NCBI GenBank assembly: GCA_031259185.1
Contig: JAIRLV010000199.1
Span: forward strand, 1 to 9,090
Direction of reading: 5' to 3'
DNA from: Elusimicrobiota bacterium
GTDB lineage: Bacteria; RUG730
DNA: 9,090 nt
Shown here: positions 1-6,819 of the stretch, in pieces
How positions within the stretch are numbered: position 1 is the stretch's first letter
Layout of the letters: every line of letters starts with the position of its first letter
Program-made: the position numbers and the translations under genes
The notes under the pieces: model-generated
The model's database searches: none
The model's input: only the letters and a program-made list of their open reading frames with translations
What the model was told of the DNA's origin: nothing

Positions 1-374
1 TTGATGCTTTTTGTAAAAAATTGCAAATAATTTTTGATATCCTAATATTTAGTTTTTCTATTCTTGTAAATCCATTATGCTATCTAAAAATTTAAATTAT
101 GATTATATTATTTGCGATAAGAAATTTTTTTGAGATATTTATATAAAAATAGACTAAATTTATTATTATTATTCAGAAAAAAATTTTTATGATTTTTGAT
201 ACTATTTGATAGTATATAGAAAAACTAAAAAACTATGAAATAAATAATTTTTTGCTAGATTCTAATCTTTTGTAATTTAATTTTTGGCAAAAAAGTTATA
301 AACAGAATATAAAAATTTTTTTGAAATTTTAAATAATTTTGAATAAAAGAAAAATTTTGATAATTTTGCAAAAT

Positions 375-402
375 TTGACTTTAAATAATACATCGCTAAT
401 AC
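375..402 (+). promoter_or_regulatory. Possible sigma70-like promoter for the sprA-like gene
   Basis: TTGACT (375-380) and TAATAC (397-402) are separated by 16 bp, close to the -35/-10 consensus. A start near 409 would leave a leader of roughly 70 nt before the ATG at 478. The inference rests on hexamer similarity only, and in such AT-rich DNA the -10 match is weak evidence. A different, Bacteroidota-style arrangement is noted in the findings. Confidence 0.3.
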
Positions 403-417
403 TTAATACTTAGTATT
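397..417. repeat. Tandem 7-mer plus palindrome at the putative -10
   Basis: TAATACT occurs twice in direct tandem (397-403 and 404-410) and is followed by TAGTATT (411-417). AATACT (405-410) and AGTATT (412-417) form a perfect 6-bp inverted repeat around one base. The block overlaps the putative -10 and the transcription start, where a repressor operator would sit. No regulator is identified, so this is only a candidate site. Confidence 0.3.
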
Positions 418-461
418 TTTAATAATTGAAAATTAACGAAATAAGCATTTAAATTAAATTT

Positions 462-466
462 AAGAG
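462..466 (+). promoter_or_regulatory. Weak ribosome binding site for the sprA-like gene
   Basis: AAGAG lies 11 nt before the ATG at 478. It is a poor and rather distant Shine-Dalgarno match. The ATG is nevertheless the natural start because it places a typical signal peptide at the N-terminus and no better upstream start in frame is apparent. Confidence 0.3.
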
Positions 467-477
467 TAAAATTCATA

Positions 478-570
478 ATGTTCAAACTCAATTTAAAATT
501 TTTTAGATACATTTTGGTGACAATTTTATTTTTTGATATTTTTTTAGCTGATTATTTTTATTTGTTTGCA
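478..570 (+). other. Signal peptide of the sprA-like protein
   Basis: Residues 1-31 begin with a Lys/Arg-bearing N-region (K3, K7, R10). A long hydrophobic, aromatic-rich core follows (about 11-30), with two embedded Asp residues (20 and 25). LFA followed by Glu-Val gives a plausible signal peptidase I site after Ala31. There is no Cys near the site, so lipoprotein processing is excluded. The exact cleavage position is inferred. Confidence 0.6.
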
Positions 571-3500
571 GAAGTCAATTATGATAGCGAGAGTTTTATT
601 GAAAAGTCTAAACAAAATTTAGATACTTCATATGATGATTCAATAAATACTCTAAATAATGCTTCAGACACAGCAAACAATGATTTAGCTGTTTCAAGCG
701 ATGATTTAAATAATGAAAAATTTAGCGAATATTCAAATTTAAATAATAAAAGTAATGAAACAAGTGAGAACAATTTTCAAGAAAATTCAAAAAATTTGAA
801 ATTAGAAATGGCTGAAAAATCTTTAAATGCTTTGAAAACAGAGGAATTAGATATCAAAGAAAATGTATTAAATCTAAAAAGTTCTAAATTGGATAAATTA
901 CAGAAAAAAGAGAACAATTTTTCTATTTCAACAAGTAATGAAAGTCAATATCGTAATAATGAAAAAACAAAAAAATCTGGAGAAATCATTACTGATGTAG
1001 ACTTCAAAATAAAAAAAAAAGAAAATTCAATAAATGAAAATACTCAACCTTTAACTAATTATCAAAATCAAAATATAGATACAGCTTTAGAAAATCAATT
1101 ATTAAATAAAAATGATGATAATTTTGAAAACGATAATTTTGAAAATGTTTTAGTCCCCAGAAATTATTCAAAAAATTTTAATGTAAAAAATTCTGGATCA
1201 AAAAATATAAAAATTGTCAATAAATTAGAAGAAGATTATAATAATGAACTCAATTTTACAAAAATTGAAAAATTGGATGAAAATATTATTTTTGATAAAG
1301 ATCTTTATACTGAAATCCGCTATAAAAGAGAAAAAGGAGACTATAAAAAAATAGAAAGTTTTAGTTTGCCAAATATTGATCTATCCTATATCGGTGACTA
1401 TAAAGCTAAAAATTTAGATAAAATCAAAACAGATATAGAGAAATCTTTAATACAAATGAGGTTGCCATATGACTCAAGACTTAGTATCGCTGGTAGGAAA
1501 ATGATTGCTTTTGACTATGGAATTATAAATTATAAAAGCGATAATGAAGCTGATCAGACAGAAAATCCTTCTGATATTAAAGAAGGAATAGATATGAGAC
1601 AAGAAATGCAGATTCGTGTTAATGGAAAAATTGGAAATAAAATTAATGTCAATGTCAATTATGATGACTCAAAAGAAACTGATAGGCAAGATATTTCTAT
1701 TGTTTATAAAGGTTATAAAAAAGGAGATTTAATAAAAGAGTCTGACGATGGAGCAGAACAAATTTTTGCTGAAGAAGATGATATTGTAGAAGAAGTAGCT
1801 TTTGGGGATATTATGTTAGAAATTCCACAAACCGAATTTATTGGTTATAGACGAACATTATTTGGATTAAGATTAAAGGCTAAATATAAAAGATTTAATT
1901 TTTTGGCTGTTGGTTCTCAAACACAAGGTATTATTGAAAAAAAAGAGTATAGAGGAAATATAACTGAGGAGCATAAAATTATTGACGATAGAAACTTTAT
2001 AAAAAGAAGTTATTATAAACTTTACTTTGATAATACTCATAAAAACAATGATTTTCCAATTGTAAGGGGTAGTGAAGAAATTTATTTGTTTGATCAAAAT
2101 ACAAACACATCGGGTTATACGACATATGAAAAAGACATTGAGTCATATTTTGGAGGATTAGATAGACATTATACCATGAAAAAGTTACAGGTAGGAATCG
2201 ACTATGAAATAGATTCTATAGACGGTATTGTAAAAATAAAAAGATATATTGGAAATAATTATGTTTTAGCAGTTGATTATACTAAAAAAGATGGAACTAA
2301 ACTTTCCAGCAATGGAAAGATTAAATATTTAAAAGACGAATATAATACGTCAACTATTGATAATGAAATTAAATGGTATTACGACTTAGGAAATACAAAT
2401 ATCGTTAGAGGAGATTTTGGAACAGATTTTATTTTTAGAGTTATAGATGTAAATAATAATATAGTTACAAGTTTTACATACAATAATATTGAAATAGATT
2501 ATTATAACGGAATATTAAAATTTAAAACAGATAGACCTTTTGGTTCATTGAATAATGATATTTATATAGACGAAAATGCTATATCAAAATACAAAATAGA
2601 AGTTGAATATTCATATGAAAGGTCTAGCAATTCTACTTATATGATTGGAAAAACTATTGTAGAAGGCTCTGAAAGTATTGTTCTAAATGGAACTAAATTA
2701 GTAAAAGACCAAGATTATGTTATTGATTATGATATTGGATTAATAACTTTATTAAATATTGGAAGATTAAATTCTGATTCTTTATTAGAAATTACATATG
2801 AATATTTGCCGTTTGGCGGGCAATATCAGCAAACTTTATTAGGAGGTAGAGCCGAATATCGCATAGATGAGAATAATTATTGGGGATTATCTGGAATTTA
2901 TAGTAGCGCGGGAAAACCTGCGGAAATACCGAGCGTTTATTCTCCGCCAAAAAGCGTGATGGTTTTAGATTCGGATATTAGCTATAAAATTGATAGAAAA
3001 ACAATAAAAATGCCTTTTGATATTACGATAAAAGGAGAAATAGCGCAAAGTATTCAAAATCCTAATATTTTTGGGAAAGCTTTAGTTGATAATATGGAAA
3101 GCGTGACAGATCTAGACTCGCCAAGTTTGACAAAAGAGTATTGGCAAATAGCAGCTAATCCTGGTGACGACGGATATGGAAAAAATGCCAAACCTCTTAT
3201 ACTTCCATCAAATATTACTCAAGAAAATATAAAAAATTATAATTTTGGTAAATTTAATTTATTTAATGAAGATATTGACGTAAGAATAATAAATCCGGAA
3301 ATAGATTTGAATAAGGAAAGAAAAGTTCAAACTTTAGGAATAGGAGTTAATAGTTTAAATCCAAGCGAGCAAGCTTCTATCGTTTATGTTATTAATAAAG
3401 AAGGCGTAAATTATATGGAAAAAACTTTTTTAGAAGCTTGGATATATGCAGACAAAGAGATGTCTGATTCAAAACCATCAATTTATTTTAGATATGGGGG

Positions 3501-6500
3501 GATTGACGAAGATGTTGATGGAAAAGGCGGTTTTGAAGAAGCAGTTGGTAGATGTCTACCGGGACATCCAAAAACAGAGGATATAAATAGAGATAGTTTG
3601 CTGAGCGTAGGAGAAGATATTGGTTGGTCTTATTTTCCAAATGGCGCAGCTAGAATGGTTAGAATTGGCGCAGAAAATGGAAGACTTAATACAACTGATC
3701 TAAATGAAAATGGAATTTTGGATACAGATGATGGATATGGAGGAGAATTTAAAATATTGAAGGTAGATTGGCAAGGTTGGAAAAAATTTGTCATACCATT
3801 AAACATAAAGACTACTGATATTAATCCTAGTACCGGAAAACCTAAATGGGAGGTAATTAAAAATTTACGAATAACTGTTTCTAACGATAATGCTATCGGG
3901 AATACAAACGGGACTTTGAAATTTTATGAAATAGCTGTTACTGGCAATAAATGGACTGAAATTACAACTAATTTAGCTTCTCTTTTTGAGGTGAAATCTG
4001 TTGATGAAGACAGTGACCCTAATTATATATCTATAGCAAATGCGCGTGAAACAAAAGACGAATATGAAAAACTTTATAAAAATTATAATACCGAAGAAAT
4101 AATAGAAAAAGCTATTTCCATAGAATATAAAGGAATGCAACAAGGCGGCTCTGGGCATACTATCCAAAGATTAAACAATGAAAAAAAATATGATTTTTCA
4201 AAGTATAAAAAAATAAAATTTTTCTTATATGGAGATGGAAATAACGAGGAATTTTTCATTCAATTTGGAGCGGATGAAAATAATTATTTTGAATATACAA
4301 AAAAAATTGATTGGAGAAATTATTGGGAAATATTAGAAATCAGTCTTGAGGATACAAAAAATAATATTACAGGAGATAATAAACCTGATGGGATACCAGA
4401 TGGTTTCTCTCCGTTGAATTCTGGTTCGCTTGGCTCTCCAAGGCTTGATAATATCCGTTATATAAAAATTGGTATTAAAAACAATAATTGGTATGTTGTC
4501 GATGGAAAAATTTATGTCAACGATATTTATTTAGAAGGTGCAATTGGTAAAAATGGAATAGCTTATAAAACAGAGCTTATTTTAGACTTAGAAAAAAATA
4601 TTAAAATTACTGGAAATTACAAACATATAGATTCTGATTTTGAAACAATCAATACTGGTAGTCAAAATGATGATTTATTAGGTGTCAGCAGCATAACTTC
4701 TGGTAGACAAATAGAAAATTATGGCGGAAGAATTGAAATTAATACCTTAAAATATTTGAATACTAGTTTCGAAATTAATAGAGAAGAAAAAGAAACTCCG
4801 CAAAACTTTTTGGGAGTTTTTAATATTTTAGAAGAAGGAAAAACTGTTACAGATACTAAAATGTTTTCGACAATTTTCAATAAAGAAAATTTTCCAAAGG
4901 TTTCTCTATATTATTATACTGGAAAAGGTAAATTTTATGACATGAATTTGTCAACTACTACAGTCAGTTTATATAATTTGAGGGAATATCAAATAAAAGA
5001 TGTTTATCAAGTTAATACGGATTACGATTTACCATTCAAAGGCCAAATATATTCACAAAAAGTTTATATGGATTATAGAAAAGAAAAATTATCCAGCGAT
5101 ATATTTAATAGACCTATTGGAGAAACTTATTCGTCTAGAGATTATGATTTAGAACAAATGACGGAAGAAAGCAGTATCGGCACAGATATATCCATATTAA
5201 ATAAAATTTATATTAGACCAAAATATTCTTATATTGAAAATACGGAAAATCTAGATGATTCAAGATGGTTCCCGAAAAAAAAGCAAGAAAAGGCAGATTT
5301 AAACGCGGATGTCACTATTATAAAATGGTTAAAACCAAATTTTGAATATTATATTTCAAAAAGAGAAGATTATAATATCGATTATAATAATATCCAAGTT
5401 TCTACATATACTACAAAAGATTTGTATTTAGAAAATAGCGGCAGCGTTTCTTTAGATTTATATGCAAATAATATTTTCCCAAAAATACAACAAATAAATT
5501 CTATGAGTTTGACTACAAAATTTGAACTCAAAGATACGAACGCATGGACTGGAGTTGATGGAAGTTACTCTTTTGTAGATAAATGGTTTTCTAGAAATTT
5601 TGGCGGTTTGATTTCAGAAAATCAATATTTTAGCGATTTAGAATTTGGGAAACAATCTACTTTTTCACAAGACGATATAAGTACTTTATCTTTAAAATAT
5701 AATCCTTTTGATTTTATTAAAGCAAAAAATTTATGGCAAAAACCAATAAAAAGCATTAATACAAGAACATCTTTCCAAAAAACTGTTTCTCAAAATTTGT
5801 CTTACATATCTGATACAACTGTTTTTCCAGAAATTTTATTAGAAATAAAAGATATAGAAAATTTGTTTTTTTTAGAAAAGTTTGTTAGTAATGGAGATCT
5901 AGTAACTCAATTTATGAAAAAACAGGAATTTAGTCAAAATAATTATGATAAATTGACAAATAATTTTGATACGAAATATAGATTTAATATTTTCAAAAAA
6001 TTCGATATCTCAATTAATTATAAAAACGAAAATTACGAGGAATACAATTTGACAGTGGATACAAATAATCAAAAAACTAGAGATGTCAATATATTAAATA
6101 AAGGCGCTCAAGTAAGTTTTAATTATTCAATTTGGAGAATAACGACTAGAATAGATCAAAATAATCAAAAAGAATTTTTAGTTAATTCTGACTTAAAATG
6201 GCTAAAAGAAAATATTTTTAGTTTAAAATTCGATTTAGATTTTAATGTTACAAATGGCATAAAAATTCCTTTTTTTAAAAAAAGAATAAAGATAGAAAAT
6301 AGAATCAAAGTAGAAAACGAAATAAAAACTACTCAAAGGAGAAGCGATGTGTTGGAGGACAATAAAGATATTTATGATTTTATAATTAATAGCGAATATA
6401 ATATTAGTTCAAATTTTCAATTTAAATTAGGAGCTAAGTATAGAATAGTTAATTTTGTATTAAAAAATCAAAGTAATTATGACGCTATACAAATCAGCAC

Positions 6501-6522
6501 AGAAGCGTCAATAATTTTTTAA
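478..6522 (+). CDS. sprA: SprA-like giant outer-membrane translocon (T9SS SprA/Sov family)
   Basis: This is a 2014-residue protein. Bacteroidota SprA/Sov, the single-chain barrel through which T9SS cargo crosses the outer membrane, is about 2400-2500 residues. Seen in order: a signal peptide (1-31); an Asn/Lys/Glu/Ser low-complexity linker (about 32-275); and a conserved region from about 295. The conserved region has family-like stretches: NGKIGNKINVNVNYD (382-396), FGDIMLEIP (442-450), LFGLRLKAKY (461-470), and a 'LNGTKLVKDQDYVIDYDIG' segment near 736-754, as in SprA. Around 866-890, VDNMESVTDLDSPS aligns by eye with the SprA 'IDDFEG...DL.SP' motif. EF-like Asp/Asn loops fall at 1035-1046, 1074-1085 and 1300-1308, with 'WSYFPNGAAR' at 1050-1059. 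From about 1360 the sequence is alternating, strand-rich, aromatic-rich barrel and ends in IIF, a BAM-type C-terminus. Only one Cys (1026) is present. No partner T9SS gene is adjacent. The family call is by recollected motifs, not a search; another giant TonB- or TamB-like barrel is less likely. Confidence 0.78.
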   Translation: MFKLNLKFFRYILVTILFFDIFLADYFYLFAEVNYDSESFIEKSKQNLDTSYDDSINTLNNASDTANNDLAVSSDDLNNEKFSEYSNLNNKSNETSENNFQENSKNLKLEMAEKSLNALKTEELDIKENVLNLKSSKLDKLQKKENNFSISTSNESQYRNNEKTKKSGEIITDVDFKIKKKENSINENTQPLTNYQNQNIDTALENQLLNKNDDNFENDNFENVLVPRNYSKNFNVKNSGSKNIKIVNKLEEDYNNELNFTKIEKLDENIIFDKDLYTEIRYKREKGDYKKIESFSLPNIDLSYIGDYKAKNLDKIKTDIEKSLIQMRLPYDSRLSIAGRKMIAFDYGIINYKSDNEADQTENPSDIKEGIDMRQEMQIRVNGKIGNKINVNVNYDDSKETDRQDISIVYKGYKKGDLIKESDDGAEQIFAEEDDIVEEVAFGDIMLEIPQTEFIGYRRTLFGLRLKAKYKRFNFLAVGSQTQGIIEKKEYRGNITEEHKIIDDRNFIKRSYYKLYFDNTHKNNDFPIVRGSEEIYLFDQNTNTSGYTTYEKDIESYFGGLDRHYTMKKLQVGIDYEIDSIDGIVKIKRYIGNNYVLAVDYTKKDGTKLSSNGKIKYLKDEYNTSTIDNEIKWYYDLGNTNIVRGDFGTDFIFRVIDVNNNIVTSFTYNNIEIDYYNGILKFKTDRPFGSLNNDIYIDENAISKYKIEVEYSYERSSNSTYMIGKTIVEGSESIVLNGTKLVKDQDYVIDYDIGLITLLNIGRLNSDSLLEITYEYLPFGGQYQQTLLGGRAEYRIDENNYWGLSGIYSSAGKPAEIPSVYSPPKSVMVLDSDISYKIDRKTIKMPFDITIKGEIAQSIQNPNIFGKALVDNMESVTDLDSPSLTKEYWQIAANPGDDGYGKNAKPLILPSNITQENIKNYNFGKFNLFNEDIDVRIINPEIDLNKERKVQTLGIGVNSLNPSEQASIVYVINKEGVNYMEKTFLEAWIYADKEMSDSKPSIYFRYGGIDEDVDGKGGFEEAVGRCLPGHPKTEDINRDSLLSVGEDIGWSYFPNGAARMVRIGAENGRLNTTDLNENGILDTDDGYGGEFKILKVDWQGWKKFVIPLNIKTTDINPSTGKPKWEVIKNLRITVSNDNAIGNTNGTLKFYEIAVTGNKWTEITTNLASLFEVKSVDEDSDPNYISIANARETKDEYEKLYKNYNTEEIIEKAISIEYKGMQQGGSGHTIQRLNNEKKYDFSKYKKIKFFLYGDGNNEEFFIQFGADENNYFEYTKKIDWRNYWEILEISLEDTKNNITGDNKPDGIPDGFSPLNSGSLGSPRLDNIRYIKIGIKNNNWYVVDGKIYVNDIYLEGAIGKNGIAYKTELILDLEKNIKITGNYKHIDSDFETINTGSQNDDLLGVSSITSGRQIENYGGRIEINTLKYLNTSFEINREEKETPQNFLGVFNILEEGKTVTDTKMFSTIFNKENFPKVSLYYYTGKGKFYDMNLSTTTVSLYNLREYQIKDVYQVNTDYDLPFKGQIYSQKVYMDYRKEKLSSDIFNRPIGETYSSRDYDLEQMTEESSIGTDISILNKIYIRPKYSYIENTENLDDSRWFPKKKQEKADLNADVTIIKWLKPNFEYYISKREDYNIDYNNIQVSTYTTKDLYLENSGSVSLDLYANNIFPKIQQINSMSLTTKFELKDTNAWTGVDGSYSFVDKWFSRNFGGLISENQYFSDLEFGKQSTFSQDDISTLSLKYNPFDFIKAKNLWQKPIKSINTRTSFQKTVSQNLSYISDTTVFPEILLEIKDIENLFFLEKFVSNGDLVTQFMKKQEFSQNNYDKLTNNFDTKYRFNIFKKFDISINYKNENYEEYNLTVDTNNQKTRDVNILNKGAQVSFNYSIWRITTRIDQNNQKEFLVNSDLKWLKENIFSLKFDLDFNVTNGIKIPFFKKRIKIENRIKVENEIKTTQRRSDVLEDNKDIYDFIINSEYNISSNFQFKLGAKYRIVNFVLKNQSNYDAIQISTEASIIF
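571..1302 (+). other. Asn-rich low-complexity linker of the sprA-like protein
   Basis: Residues 32 to about 275 have little predicted fold. By hand count, Asn makes up 48 of residues 31-270 (20%), and most of the rest is Lys, Glu, Ser and Asp. A possible amphipathic helix or short coiled coil spans about 104-146, with spaced Leu/Met. A duplicated DNFEN pentapeptide and an A10 codon run lie inside. It sits between the signal peptide and the first conserved SprA-type segment, so it would be a periplasmic or surface tether. Its function is unknown. Confidence 0.6.
1117..1146 (+). repeat. 15-bp in-frame tandem duplication (DNFEN x2)
   Basis: GATAATTTTGAAAAC (1117-1131) is followed directly by GATAATTTTGAAAAT (1132-1146), differing only at the last base. 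The copies encode Asp-Asn-Phe-Glu-Asn twice, at residues 214-223 of the sprA-like protein. The near identity points to a recent slippage duplication in the linker. Confidence 0.8.
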
Positions 6523-6663
6523 GATACTATTAACCCAAAAAAATAAATAATTATTTCAACTACATAAAAGCATTTTGCTTTATATTTCAGCTAATTTAAG
6601 AATAATTAAAAATGAGAAATGAAATATTAGATAAATTAGTACAAAAAAATATATTCTTTTTCT
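6523..6663. other. Convergent intergenic spacer
   Basis: This AT-rich spacer lies between the sprA-like stop and the possible small minus-strand frame. It holds the weak hairpin described separately and a 12-bp A/T-only palindrome, AAATAATTATTT (6545-6556). I see no coding signal and no RNA gene in it. Confidence 0.5.
6564..6583 (+). terminator. Weak hairpin, possible terminator after the sprA-like gene
   Basis: AAAGCA (6567-6572) and TGCTTT (6576-6581) form a perfect 6-bp stem with a TTT loop, about 45 nt after the sprA-like stop codon. Two further pairs are possible if A6566 bulges. The downstream run is ATATTT rather than a clean T-tract, and the stem has only two G-C pairs. It is a weak intrinsic terminator at best, but it is the only decent hairpin I see between the convergent genes. 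Confidence 0.35.
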
Positions 6664-6819
6664 TTAATAATTTTTAAATTTTATCATTAGTCGCATTTGT
6701 GAACAAAATTCTTGCTCTTTAAAAAAAGGTATTTTTTTATATTTTTTCATTTTTTTACTTGACAAAGTCATAATGTTCGCTCTAGACGGAACTATTGGCA
6801 AATAATTCAGCTTTTTCAC
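6664..6819 (-). CDS. Possible 51-residue small protein or gene remnant
   Basis: I do not recognise this product. A GTG at 6819-6817 shares its first base with the last base of the transporter's TAG stop, giving a TAGTG junction, and opens 51 codons ending in TAA at 6666-6664. The product begins MKKLNYLPIVPSRANIM and is basic, with many Lys. It has one Cys and no clear membrane segment. The frame is open upstream to a stop at 6849-6847. The part around 6770-6815 is less AT-rich than other non-coding DNA here, which hints at present or former coding. No Shine-Dalgarno precedes the GTG. An internal ATG at 6771 would give 35 residues. It could be a translationally coupled small gene, a decayed fragment, or chance. 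Confidence 0.22.
   Translation of the reverse strand: MKKLNYLPIVPSRANIMTLSSKKMKKYKKIPFFKEQEFCSQMRLMIKFKNY

Larger units (their letters stand above)
1..477. other. AT-rich non-coding leader/intergenic region
   Basis: I see no convincing gene in these 477 bases. They are even more AT-rich than the rest, with many stops in all frames, long A and T runs and a short TTA/ATT triplet run around 160-173. One frame is open from the left edge (bases 3-95, about 30 codons, hydrophobic, ending in TAA). It could be the tail of an upstream gene but is too short to call. Besides the promoter listed separately, TTGGCA (284-289) and TATAAA (308-313), 18 bp apart, form another possible sigma70-like pair. At this base composition such matches arise easily by chance. 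Confidence 0.6.

Noticed and set aside
3-95. Open frame of about 30 hydrophobic codons at the left edge, plus strand
   Set aside because: Too short, at the window edge and without a recognisable motif; it could equally be chance in AT-rich DNA.
160-173. Short TTA/ATT triplet run
   Set aside because: A simple-sequence run of four to five units in AT-rich non-coding DNA; no further structure such as a CRISPR or iteron array.
579-773. Open frame of 64 codons on the minus strand inside the sprA-like gene
   Set aside because: It lies opposite a low-complexity coding stretch and looks like a mirror of its codons; there is no motif or start signal. The same applies to minus-strand frames at 1873-2097 and 3973-4167.
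6545-6556. 12-bp palindrome AAATAATTATTT
   Set aside because: A/T only and expected by chance; it would form an unstable hairpin.
6759-6764. Perfect TTGACA (-35-like) on the plus strand
   Set aside because: No acceptable -10 follows at 16-18 bp, and downstream lies only the antisense strand of the transporter gene.
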